From contig OZ024841.1 in assembly GCA_964017145.1 (NCBI GenBank), positions 4,278,001 to 4,342,000 of the forward strand: 64,000 bases of DNA, written 5' to 3'. Positions 20,002 through 30,148 of this stretch are shown here, piece by piece. The notes below the pieces were generated by a model. The model was not told where the DNA came from. It did no database searches and was given only the letters and a program-made list of their open reading frames with translations. How positions within the stretch are numbered: position 1 is the stretch's first letter; each line of letters starts with the position of its first letter. Source of the DNA: Agrocybe praecox. Taxonomy: Eukaryota > Basidiomycota > Agaricomycetes > Agaricales > Agrocybaceae. The translations under genes and the position numbers were made by a program.

Positions 20002-21368
20002 CTAAAAATTCTTCTGTGGAGTTTCCTTGTTGGATTCCTCTTCCTTGATTAGTTTTCCATAAAAGTCCTTCAGCTCCTCATGGTTCATGGCATTGATGTT
20101 GACTGAAGACCTGCAATCAGCTGCCTTATGACTGTCAGGGCACATCTTTGTGTCCACCCTACAACATAAGCAGTCACACTATTGTTACACCGTGACACTG
20201 TCCCACCAGCTCTTGGGTTCAAACCCCACACTATGCATTCCTTTTTCTATACATAGACGCTTATGTAACAATCCCTTGATGGACCGTGGGTAGTTTACAG
20301 GTTCATCATGTATATAAACTTAGGGTCTGGGGATGCTAAGATCCCCAGCTTGTTCTTTAACTTGGTCTTTGGGCAAATTCTTCTCTTTGATTAAGTCAAT
20401 TCCTAACAATGACCTTGCTTTCTGCATTTGAAGCAGATGAGGGGCCTGACTGACTTCCATCCTGAATCAACTTCCATAGGCACTACATCTGGTTGCCTTG
20501 CTTGAGCAACTTGACTCCTCTGATTGCTAACAAAGGGAGTTGGGCTGGGGGCAGCAGGCTTGGACTGAGGCTTGTTGGATGATGGAGCCCTAGAAAATGG
20601 AGAAGAGGAAGAGGAAGTAGATTTGTTGAATGCTTCCATCTGTCTCCATTGCCTGTCCAGCTTGGTAGCCCAAGAAATCCAGCCATTCAGAGTTTTGGGC
20701 ATCTCAGGTACACTATAAACTTTTTCCCTGAGAGATCTGTTGAGCCCAGTCTGAAATTTCTCAACCAATGCAGCATCATTGTACCCAGTGTCTGAAACCA
20801 ATTCCCTGAAGCTAGCCACATACTCATCAGCAGTTTGACTTCCCTGCTTGAGCAAATTCATTTTGTGTCTGGCTGTGCTAGCAGGGTCTGGATCTCCAAA
20901 GACTTCTCTAAACTCATAGACAAAATCATCCCAAAGGCCTTCTTTGGAATAATCTCCATCCAGAATTTTGGTTTTATCAAGTGCCCATTTCCCAGCAGTA
21001 CCTCCTTTCATATAGGATAGAGCACAAACAACCCTTTGAAGATCATCTGTGATGCCCTTCCCATAGAAATATAACTTGAGTTGGCTTAGGAAGGTTTCTG
21101 CTTTTTGCATTGAACCATCATATGGCTCAGGAGGGGAAACTTTGATTCCAGACTGTGAACCAAAGAAGGAGGAAGCACCATGATTGGGAGAGAGAGTATC
21201 AGCTCTTCTAGCAACAGAAAAAGGTGATGACTGTGTAATAGGGGTGGTGGTGGGTTGTTGCTGCTGCTGCTTTAAGAGGTTTAACTCCTGGGTAAGAAGA
21301 GAGATTTGTTGCAGGAGCTCTTCCACAGAGGGAAGAGTAGTGGTAGGGAGGATATTGGTAGTGTCCAT
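20002..21368 (-). pseudogene. Chromovirus gag interrupted by a 254-bp insertion
   Basis: The frame starts at the ATG at 21366-21368 and runs 320 codons to 20409. It then reads into foreign sequence and stops at 20403. Residues 12-42 form a Leu/Gln-rich coiled coil. Residues about 90-230 match a retrotransposon capsid domain (YDGSMQKAETFLSQLKLYF, ending near the GLNRSLREKV segment). A Ser/Pro linker leads to the start of a zinc knuckle, CFKCRKQGH. Skipping 20155-20408 gives H followed by DTKMC, which completes a perfect CX2CX4HX4C knuckle. The frame continues 51 codons to a TAG at 20002-20004, so the ancestral gag would be about 370 aa. Pol follows in the -1 frame. Confidence 0.85.
20155..20408. 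mobile_element. 254-bp insertion in gag; possible SINE or solo mini-LTR
   Basis: The boundaries are deduced from the break and completion of the gag zinc knuckle. On the plus strand it contains GGGTTCAAACCCC, which fits the RNA polymerase III B-box of tRNA-derived SINEs, although no convincing A-box was seen. On the minus strand it begins TGTTAGG, carries a TATATA motif, and has TGTAACA about 30 bases before its far end, so a small LTR-like origin is also possible. No clean target duplication was found. Base composition and lack of ORF fit non-coding foreign DNA. Confidence 0.5.
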
Positions 21369-21897
21369 ATTGTGGTGCAGATAAAGTAGAGGCTCTCTGG
21401 TGTGTGTGTGGGAGAAGCTATCTACAAAAAGTGCCCTTGAGACTAAACTAAGTAACTAAAAAAAACTATATACTGGATACCCAGTTGTCACCCCAGTCAC
21501 AGTGGGTCTAAACCTAGGATCACAGGGTTGACTACCTGGTATTTTCCTAGACCACCAAAGACAGAAACAGTTGGCCTGAATCTGCCCCAACAGTTGGTAT
21601 CCCTATCTACAAGTTCACACACAACACACAGCAGAGAGTGAGAAATCCAGTAGAAAGAGAGGTGTCTTGAGGAGATGTTGAAATTGGGGAGGGAGAAATG
21701 ATATAGAAGATTGGGAGGATATTGGAGGTTGAAGGGTTGGTAATGGTGATGAAAATGATATATGTGGTGAGAGGATGTGATGGGAAATGGTGGAAAGAGG
21801 GATGAATGGATTGGTGTAGATAAATGTAGGTTGATGTAGGTAAAGGTGAAATAATGGATAGTGATTGGTGGAGTTGTCTGGGAGAGCTTCAATCTTC
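21369..21897 (-). other. 5' leader of nested element
   Basis: This is the segment between the 5' LTR and the gag ATG. No TGG-type primer site directly follows the LTR on the minus strand, which reads GAAGATTGAAG. Priming may therefore use a tRNA internal region or self-priming, which cannot be decided here. No coding content is supported. Confidence 0.5.
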
Positions 21898-21949
21898 TGT
21901 CAGGGCAACACTAAGATTAGTGTGACAAGGCCACCAACAAAGACAAAGC

Positions 21950-21994
<45 letters not shown>

Positions 21995-22392
21995 AGAGAG
22001 AGAGACACTCAATGGTTCTAAGAGATCACACCAATGATAGTGGATATCCTAAGAGATTGAAGCTGGGGCTACAGCTACATACATGTCCAGTATATATACC
22101 CTACAGCTATTCTAGAATATTCCTCCATGACATCATAGAAAGGAATGATGAATAAGGCAATGACATCATAAAGAAAGTAAAAGAATGATGTGGAATGATG
22201 TAGAATGGATGAGGCTATGCTCATGGGAAATTAAAGTGATAAGTATCTAATCAAATGATAATCAAGAGATAATCAAGAGATAATCAAGAGATAATCAAAG
22301 ATATGAAACAGATAAGATATCTACACATCTACAAATGGGAAAAATGCGAAATAAATATGGAAAAATAGAGAAAAATAGGGGAAACCCTGACA
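21898..22392 (-). repeat. 5' LTR of nested element (right side)
   Basis: 495 bp, matching 15657-16129. A TATATATA motif at 22091-22098 is placed to drive minus-strand transcription. Two extra 11-bp units near 22262-22300 account for the whole 22-bp length difference from the left LTR. Confidence 0.92.
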
Positions 22393-24001
22393 TTTCCCAG
22401 TAGTTCTATCGGTAGATTCAAGCCGAGAAGCAGTGGGATTCATTTTATCTCAATTAGATGAGCATGGACGAAAGCGCCCCGCCCGGTACGGATCATTACC
22501 CATGAGTGAACGAGAATCACGATACTCTCAACCTAAATTGGAGTTGTTTGGACTATATCGTGCATTACGACATTGGAGAATATACATAATAGGCGTTAAA
22601 ATTCTGCATGTGGAAGTAGATGCTCAGTATATTAAAGGAATGCTGAACGAACCTGACCTGCAGCCCTCTCAACTAAATAATATTTATAAATTCCTTTCCA
22701 CCTTGGAGGCCCCTAAATTTGACCAGCTACAAGCGAAACGGAGATTTCTTACCAAAGCCACTGAATTCTTCATTAAGAATGATAAACTATACAAACGAAA
22801 TGGACACCGCACACCACTAACCGTAATATTTACCCCTGAACAGAAATATTCAATTTTGAAACAGGGACACGAGAATCTAGGACACCGAGGCGTTCAGACG
22901 GTATACGAAGTACTACGAAATAAATTCTTTTGGCCGCACATGCGAGCAGACGTACATCACCATGTAAAGTCCTGTCATGAGTGCCAAATATGAAGCTTGA
23001 AGCGCTTAGAGGTACCTTTAACCATCTCAAAACCAACACAATTATTTGCAAACATATATATTGACATAATGCACATGCCGCTAGCAAAAGGGTACCAATA
23101 TATAGTAGCCGCCAAGGACGATTTATCAGGAACTAGTGAAACAGAGGCCTTACGAAAAGCTAACGCTCAATCATTATCTAATTTCTTCTGGAATAAGATT
23201 TACTGCCGGTATGGAGCCCCAATCCAAGTAGTTACTGATAACGGCCCGGAAGTGAAGAAAGGCTTTGAGGCCCTATTAAAACGCATGGGTATACCTCAAA
23301 TAAAAATAACACCCTACAACCATCATGCTAACGGAGTCGTGGAGCGAGGACACTTTATATTACGTGAAGGAATAATCAAAGCTTGCCAAGGAGACCTATC
23401 AAAATGGCCCGATAAATTGGCTGAGATAACGTTTGCAGATAGAGTAACCGTGAATCGGGTTACAGGGTTTTCCCCTTTTCAATTACTTCATGCTACCGAT
23501 CCAATTCTACCCTTAGATCTAATGGAAGCCACCTTTTTGGTCGAAGATTTTCGAGCAGGCATTACTACCGCAGAATTACTTGCATTACGCTCACGTCAAA
23601 TTTTTAAACACCCAGAAGACTTAGCTAGAGCAGCAGAAACTCTCAAATCTGCACGGTTTAAGTCCAAGGAACAATTTGAGAAACGATTTGCCAAAAAGCT
23701 AATTCAATCTAAATATAAATCAGGAACATTGGTTTTAGTACGCAACACCACTATAGAAACGTCTCATGACAGAAAACATAAGCCAAGATATTTAGGACCC
23801 TATGAAGTGGACCAAGTAACAATAGGAGGAAACTACAAATTAAAAGAGCTGGATGGAACGTTCCTGAAAAATACATATGCAGCAAAACGAATTTTACCTT
23901 ACATATCACGACATCATGAATTTATGACAAGCCATGCTACACGCGCTAGCATCCCTGACGATACAAATTCATCCGGATCTGACTCTGACAACATTACCTA
24001 A
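22393..24001 (+). pseudogene. Outer element pol, C-terminal part: RNase H and integrase with one nonsense codon
   Basis: The frame resumes from 15656 with an RNase H start (VLSVDSSREAVGFILSQLDE) and continues through LELFGLYRALRHWRIYIIGV. An integrase zinc domain follows, with the two His in GHENLGHRG and CHEC near 22975-22990. Immediately after CHECQI a TGA at 22991-22993 stops the frame. The same frame continues at once with SLKRLEVPLTIS, and CGA (Arg) mutated to TGA is the simplest explanation. The DDE core follows: Asp in YIDIMH, Asp in VVTDNGPEV, and Glu in GVVERGH. A C-terminal region with a basic DNA-binding style then ends at 24001. With the nested insertion and the stop, this pol is non-functional. 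Confidence 0.87.
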
Positions 24002-24101
24002 ACAAATTTTGGCTGAGAAAAATGAGTATATAATCAACCCCAGCAAAAACAAAAAGGACTCATCGTTTACTCACTCACTCAAAAACCATTCATAACCACT
24101 C

Positions 24102-25085
24102 ATGACTATTCTAACAATTAACCAAGGAGTGGGCAGTATGCCGATGCAGGTCCTTTCCCGAGCATCAGCTTCCCGTACCCGGCGCACCAGTTTTGACCAA
24201 GTCCTTTTTCCTATTAATGAAGAGCAATCAACGAACTCCTCCACAACATCTCTTGCTAAAGTGGTAGTTCATGACGAAGAAGATGGGATGGATGTTACCG
24301 AAACTCTTACTTGGGGACCTAAATTATTAAAATCTACATACACACCATCCGCTCCTTTGCCTACACGCCTTTCATTACCTTCCCATTCACTCCTCCTTCA
24401 ACCAAACTCCCTAACATCCATCATACCAGAGAAAGCCTTTCTTAGCAAAAATGTTTTGTTCACCTCCTGCCTTCCCGACAAGTTTCCAGAGCGAGTTCAC
24501 TTGCGACCCAACGACATGAAGAAGCTCTTCGAAGGATTCCGCTGGAGAGAGCCTCAGCTAACTGAAAGAGAATTGGACGGACAGCGAGGGGGAGCACTTT
24601 GCATTCCTAGGTTGCAACAATTCTGCTTTGCAGAAGAATTCTACGGAGCCACATGGTGGAATACCTTCAATGAGGAACATGTGGACTGCTCGTTTACACT
24701 TCGTCCTGGTACACGCATCGTTTTTGGAAGCATATCCCAGGCCGCTACAGTCTCTTACCACCTTACGCGAGTTCGACTAGTTGATCGTGAAGTGGTAGTC
24801 ATTGAGGCAGTAGCCTACACCCATCGACACCATACTTATTTCACCGACTCAAGCCGGAAATGGCCACCAATCTTAATTTCCTTTCCTCTCACCTTTCCCT
24901 TAGAAGGCTTTGAACAACAAATCCGGAAATGTTTACGTCAACAAGTTTGGCTACAACAGCAGCGACGAAAGCTTACCTGGTGGGAAAGAGTAAAACAAGT
25001 TGTACTGTACAAACACTCTCCTTCAGACTTGTTAGTAACCCGTCCTTCAGGCTTCTTTATCTATGACTATCCTCAGAAGGCATAA
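24102..25085 (+). CDS. Extra ORF downstream of integrase, 327 aa
   Basis: This ORF lies between integrase and the 3' LTR, where most gypsy elements have no gene, and is intact from ATG to stop. No known domain, signal peptide or envelope-like membrane segment is visible. The N-terminal third is Ser/Thr/Pro-rich. The C-terminal part contains YHLTRVRLVDRE, and later FPLTFPLEGFEQQIRKCL. These resemble the YKVRLLND and FPLNYNDFIQQLTQHL phrases of the repeated module in the giant gag-protease polyprotein. It may therefore be a separate copy of the same domain, serving an element-specific role. The similarity was judged by eye and is short. Confidence 0.6.
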   Translation: MTILTINQGVGSMPMQVLSRASASRTRRTSFDQVLFPINEEQSTNSSTTSLAKVVVHDEEDGMDVTETLTWGPKLLKSTYTPSAPLPTRLSLPSHSLLLQPNSLTSIIPEKAFLSKNVLFTSCLPDKFPERVHLRPNDMKKLFEGFRWREPQLTERELDGQRGGALCIPRLQQFCFAEEFYGATWWNTFNEEHVDCSFTLRPGTRIVFGSISQAATVSYHLTRVRLVDREVVVIEAVAYTHRHHTYFTDSSRKWPPILISFPLTFPLEGFEQQIRKCLRQQVWLQQQRRKLTWWERVKQVVLYKHSPSDLLVTRPSGFFIYDYPQKA

Positions 25086-25230
25086 TAGGGAGTTGTTGTA
25101 TACATTTTTTATTCTTATTTCTCTAAATTTAAATACACAACATTTCTTGATCGTTCTGGCCAAGTCCCTTCTCTAACAAAATTCTGAAGAAAGCATTAAC
25201 CGAGGACGGTTAAAATCTGTTCCCCGCGGA
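25086..25230 (+). other. 3' untranslated part of outer element before the 3' LTR
   Basis: AT-rich sequence in which no convincing polypurine tract directly abuts the LTR; the bases just before it read CCCCGCGGA. The nearest purine-rich block is about 25187-25210. Confidence 0.4.
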
Positions 25231-26405
25231 TGTCAGCATTAGATCCTGTTTGTTGTCAAAAACATGATCACAGAAGATTGTTGAGAAGGAAGAATACACC
25301 AAGCCCAAATATTCAGATAGAGCCTATCGCTTCCAAGGCAACATAAACTTATAAATAGACACACATTATGAAACACGTGATGAACATGAAACACGTGATT
25401 AATATGAAACACGTGGTTAATATGAAACACGTGGTTAATAAATCGCGGGAACATTATGAAACATGTAACACAGCCATATAAAACACGTATCAGTAACACT
25501 TATGGATACCATTACTAATGCATTACTAATGTATTACTAAGGCATTATGATTTACACTTATTAAACATGAAACATGAACTATGATGTAGGATAGAAAAAC
25601 AGTATAAATATGTAGTAGATTAAGAAAGAAGAATAATCATTCTACCTTTTCCCCATAACTTTACTGCTTTACAACTTCCTTTCAATAAGACTCTCAAGTA
25701 CTATTATTCTCTAAGTAATTCAGAAGTGTTAAGCATCGATAAGCCTTAACATCCAGATTCTGATTCTGATTTCTCCCACGAGCTACCTTCTGCCACGAGT
25801 TACTTTCTGCCACGAGCTACTGTCTGCCAAGAGTTACCTTCTGCCAAGAGTTACCTTCCACCACGAGTTACTTTCTGCCACGAGCTACTTTCTGCCAAGA
25901 AGAGATACCTACGACGTCTACTATACCCCAGAAGTGACAAGCATTCTTGTCATCCAGATTCTGAATTTCTGCCAAGAAGAAGTACGTTTAACGATTACCG
26001 CATCTCAGAAGTGATAAGCATTCTTGTCATCCAGATTCTGATTTGCACAGAAGATTGATAGTCAACAATCAACGATAACTCAGAAGTGATAAGCATCGAT
26101 AAGCCTTATCATCCAGATTCTGATTATAACAAAGATACTTCAAGTATCACTAGGTTAAGGCACATAAGGTCAAGAGTGATAAAGCTACGATAAGTTTTAT
26201 CATCCAAATTTTGATCTATTTTCTTTTCATTTCTATTATAGTCTCAGCACTCTACTCACATTCATATCTTTCTTTTTAGTTACTCACATATCATCTTACT
26301 ACATCACATTACAGCACCTCGGTAAATTTTACTGTTGAACCAATTGGAATATCCCGAACACCTCAGTTCCGGTAAACCCAAGTGAAAACCTTTTTCACGT
26401 TGACA
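25231..26405 (+). repeat. 3' LTR of outer retrotransposon (1175 bp)
   Basis: Matches 5388-6630 with one 68-bp minisatellite block fewer and only occasional base changes, for example CACGTTGACA against CATGTTGACA at the very end. It contains the same E-box repeats (25374-25433), TATA box (25603) and five hairpins. Confidence 0.93.
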
Positions 26406-26409
26406 ACGC

Positions 26410-27049
26410 AATGGGCATTAATAAAGATGATTCATCAAGCTAGGAGGACTTTAACTAACATTTATATTTTAACAGTAGGTCCACAAATCAACGACCACTG
26501 ACATCAAACTGAATACTGTTCTCGTGAACAGCTCTAACAGGCACCGTGGATCTTGTTAACTCCTTGCGGAGGGAGCTTCCTGATTTATCCGTTGTATTTT
26601 CCTTCCAGACCCAGGAGACAATCAGAGAAATATGGCTAGCACTTTGCAATATAATCAGCATAATCTCAGAATCAACTATACGAACACTTGTCCTAGAGAT
26701 ATGCAGACCGACAAAAAGGGAGCACGATAGCCTGGACTTTTCGTCACTCGCCGCCGATTGGGATATGTTCTTTCATGCCTTCAGACGTTCTACACCTGCA
26801 GCTCTTGTATCCTCATGGGAGCTTACCCTCAGGTTCAAATTTGCTCGTGGACCAATGGAGTATGATGGGGAGGAACATGAGACGGCACATATCTATTATT
26901 TCAAAACATTTCTAGAACCTGCAATAGAGCAACAACCGGACGTGACGAAGACGAAAGCAGTGTTCTTCAATTCTACCCCGGAGCTCTATTTTGAGGTTCT
27001 CGCGAGAGTAGAGCGCGGCTCTGAACCTCGTCTCGAATTATCACGTTAA
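26410..27049 (+). pseudogene. Host gene, 3' half, beyond the retrotransposon
   Basis: This continues the frame cut at 5387. The first 69 bases give QWALIKMIHQARRTLTNIYI and a few more residues. A GT-AG intron (26479-26540, 62 bp, with a CTAAC branch-like motif just before the acceptor) leads into an open frame from 26541 to the stop at 27047-27049. That part includes ETIREIWLALCNIISIISES and a Phe-rich, acidic C-terminus. Total length and phase fit exactly with the 5' half. The function is unknown and no catalytic motif is seen. Separated from its promoter by 21 kb, it should not be expressed as the original protein. Confidence 0.6.
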
Positions 27050-27761
27050 TTTCACATAGGGTATATATGTACATATCCATAAAGATGGCCACTGCCTTCG
27101 AGCTAATTTGAAGTTGCACTGGGCTTCGATAAATGACTAGGAATCAATTTATCAGCACTAACTGCTTAACATCGAAGGCGTGCTAAGAAATTGTATCACA
27201 AGAACTACGTACAATGACGCATATACAATTGAATTACCAGGAGTCTAACATACGGGAAGGGCGGTCCTCGTTTCTCTAAGCTACGACATCACAGATTAGT
27301 GTTGTTATAGCTCATGGTCCAGTTACAACAAACTGCACGCGATGACGTACTCAGATGAGGATCGAGCAAATCTTACTGCCAGTGTAAAGTGCACCTTTTT
27401 ATTCCTGGTTCTCTGTGGTATGTTACTCGACCGACTCGACCCAACCCCACCATCAATGTCTTGACTCTTGACGGAGTGTCAGTATCGAAGGAATCTGGTT
27501 GGTCGCTTATACTTGCACAATCTATATTTACCGTACTAAGTGCCAGCTTGCGATCCTTCCTATGGGGCATGGGAAGGGTCGTAATATACAGGCAAAATAT
27601 TCCAAAAAGCATAGCATAAGCTGATCATTTTGACGTCACTTATGGGACTACTATCTGCTCTGACTGGTCAGACGTGCGTCCAGTAGCATTAAAAAATAAT
27701 CTTACTCACGGAAAAGGAAAACGAGGAACTCCAAAATGATCCATCCGGCATCGTCAGAAAA
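27050..27761. other. Intergenic; no gene seen
   Basis: No supported coding region or repeat. Short opposite-strand frames near 27380-27615 overlap each other and look like chance. Confidence 0.4.
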
Positions 27762-28439
27762 CTGATATCTGGCTTGCTGACGATCTTGTTTGTGGACGTG
27801 GAGAACATACTGGCTGATATGCTACTATTACGTATCCTGATGTCTCACGAGCGACAACCTTCCTACTTGTTTTCACATGGATGGAGATGTTTTGAGGAAT
27901 GTGGCTGTTCGCTCAGATGGACAGCAGTGCCTCCTCTTTTGCTCGTTTCCGAGTGCGGTGAGTGTACATATGTGTGGCGTTAACTTTAGAGACCGATAAT
28001 TTACCCATATTGCAGTAATTGATACCATACTACTGGGATTAATTGCCGCCGTGGTTCAACCATTTACGTTCAGTGAGCGAGAAAAACAGCTCAATATTGT
28101 CAGCGGATGCCTTGGATGCATCACTGTTGCCACGAATGTCCTGGGGATGTGTAGTCACTCATTGCGTACGGAGCTCCTCCTTGCCAAGCAGCCCCACCAA
28201 GGAAAGAAAATATAAGCAAATTATTGACATTTCCCAGCCACGTATTCCGTCACCGTGCTTGGGTTCGCGATAGTTCGAGGAGGTATCTTCATGTTGGACA
28301 GTGTTCATCGCAAGTGACTGTCTTGGCACACTCGTCGCATTTGAAGTGGACAAGAGTGTATGTCACGGGCATTCATTCCCTCAAAATGCAAGCATTGTCC
28401 CCAACAATAATGGTGACAAGGTTAGCGATCGCGGGATGA
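27762..28439 (+). pseudogene. Fragment of a multi-pass membrane protein gene
   Basis: The first exon reads a hydrophobic segment (LLTILFVDVENILADMLLLR), a short soluble part, and a second hydrophobic run before a GT donor. The intron 27958-28015 (58 bp) joins in phase to IDTILLGLIAAVVQPF, followed by GCITVATNVLGM, which reads like a membrane helix of fungal multi-pass proteins of unknown function. This frame stops at 28213-28215. A further open piece (28224-28439) contains QALSPTIMVTRLAIAG, similar in style to the last helix of such proteins. No start codon with a proper first helix is visible, so I see a truncated, decaying copy. A complete gene with more introns than I can place is possible. 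Confidence 0.35.
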
Positions 28440-30060
28440 CAGAATCTTTTACCATCCACGCAATTGTCTGCCGACCTCCAGTTCTTGGATACCAAGTGTA
28501 CCCCTAGTAAGCAACTATTGAGTCTATCAATATGTAAGATAAATCTGGTTAGCGTTACGAAGACTTGCTGATGCTACCACATTCGTCAACAAGGGAGCAC
28601 CGTTGGATTCTGGTTGGATTCTGGGCCATTTTTATCTGATCTAATCTGATCTTATCTAAGTATCTATTTCTAGCGCGGAGTAAGACAATTTCCAAAATAG
28701 ACTCGGATCTCCCGAGTCCCGAGCCCCGAGTTCCCATTGCGTGCGACCCAAGTACGTGAATAACTCTTCAGGACGTCCTTCAGGAGCCATAGAACTAGTA
28801 GTGGGGTCCATCATGCCAATTGTACACATGTGGTCCTTTTTCCAGTGATTCTCGCTGTTCTACTTTCTGATGGATGTGTATATTTGGGATACGCACTGGA
28901 AATATGATTTGTCATCCAATAATGATACTTACACTGATATGTGTTTATATTTGAAACTGCGGTGCTATGACCCCATGCGATAGCACTTAAGAGCACACTA
29001 ATCAGCTCGGGCATCCTTCGGGAACCTATATCAATCCACAAGTACCCGTCGTGTTTAGATGGAGAAAATGTGCACTCTTATTCCGGACCTCACGGTATCC
29101 TCACACAATCCGCGGATAGAAAAACGCGCCATCCATAGATCTCGTGTCATAGCAACTAATAGAGGGTAAATATCTGATTTCTACGAAGTGGTAAAAAAAC
29201 GCAGTCGACGAGAAATGAGCGCATCGTTTGAAGGAGGTAAGACTTGTTATTGTTGTTTCTCGGGATCGTTGAGCTCGGAGAATCAAGTTGATTGGCGTCG
29301 AATGTTATCATCTGACTTCTTATGATATGGAGATTTGCTTGTCATCGGTCGACGAGAAAAGATGCCCGAGGCAAAGCCTATGGGTGGACTAAAGAGAATT
29401 AAAAGAGGTTTGACTGTGTTAATCTTCATTATAACAATCCTGAGCTTATTTTGAGCGCGGGAGGTGATTAAAGTAGAGTGTTTCCTTGGAATCATGGAGA
29501 GTGTTATTGTGAGGACGCGCTGACGCTGAGCAAGAATAAATCGAAATCGACTTTGTTCTGATACATTATATATAATCCAACATTACTCAATGACCATATG
29601 CACACCAGTTCCACAATTAATCGTCATAACTACTGTCAACTGCAAAGAGAGGTCCCGATACTACCCATCTGCCCACCAATTCTTGAAGTTAAGCTTAGGA
29701 ATGGCAAAATTGTGAGATGTAATGCAGCATCGATGTCGTCCAGGCTGATGATCTTTGGGAATGTGTGTCTTTTACCGTCCGATTTCCACTGACTTTTAGA
29801 AAAGGAAAGGGGCACAATCGTAGATGGCCTCCACCTGGGCTGTCATATACCTGGGGCAAAGGCTTTGTGATCGGCCATTGAACATACTATCAAATCACCC
29901 GTACCCCGCAATGCGAACGGCGGATAGCGGACAGATGTCTAAAAATCTGCTTACTATTTTTACAGTATTCCTATCAAAGCCAAATCATCCATAAGCTTGA
30001 ATTGGAAGAACACGGCTTTTTAGCTAATCCTGCGAGGTGTTTACCCGTGGAGGAACCCCG
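28440..30060. other. Intergenic; no gene seen
   Basis: 1.6 kb without a supported gene. Small frames at 28811-29495 on the minus strand and 29598-29792 on the plus strand have no recognisable features. The last 150 bases are likely the asparagine synthetase promoter. Confidence 0.4.
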
Positions 30061-30071
30061 CTATATATAAA
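30061..30071 (+). promoter_or_regulatory. TATA box of the asparagine synthetase gene
   Basis: CTATATATAAA lies about 85 bp upstream of the ATG at 30149, which leaves a leader of roughly 50-60 nt. Confidence 0.6.
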
Positions 30072-30148
30072 GGACTTTTCCGTTCCAAGCTGATTTAGCA
30101 TCTCCCTTGCGTCTTCATTTGTACACACCCCCTTTATAACGAACGATT

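Larger units (their letters stand above)
15657..22392 (-). mobile_element. Nested chromodomain Ty3/gypsy retrotransposon (chromovirus lineage)
   Basis: The element has LTRs at 15657-16129 and 21898-22392, both starting TGTCAGGG and ending CCCTGACA. It encodes gag and then protease-RT-RNase H-integrase-chromodomain on the minus strand. A polypurine tract abuts its 3' LTR (left side). The two LTRs differ by one visible C/T change and by two extra 11-bp units (ATCAAGAGATA) in the right copy, so the insertion is very young. The pol frame is fully open, but gag is broken by the 254-bp insertion at 20155-20408, so this copy could at most move with gag supplied in trans. Confidence 0.93.
5388..26405 (+). 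mobile_element. Ty3/gypsy-type LTR retrotransposon, full length, host to a nested element
   Basis: The element has long LTRs (5388-6630 and 25231-26405) that begin TGTCAG and end TTGACA, and it is flanked by ACGC. The order of parts is leader, gag with CCHC knuckle, aspartic protease, a very long unidentified region, reverse transcriptase, RNase H, integrase and an extra ORF. This is Ty3/gypsy order. The reverse transcriptase and RNase H phrases (FIDDLPIKGP, VGFILSQLDE) are of a type I recall as abundant in Agaricomycetes. Without the nested 6.7-kb element it is about 14.3 kb, which is long for the group. The LTRs look nearly identical apart from one 68-bp tandem unit, so insertion was recent. 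The nested insertion and an in-frame stop in integrase make this copy defective. Confidence 0.92.

Noticed and set aside
20155..20408. Intron in gag instead of an insertion
   Set aside because: None of the GT-AG pairs I tried restores the gag frame, whereas simple removal of 254 bp gives a perfect zinc knuckle.
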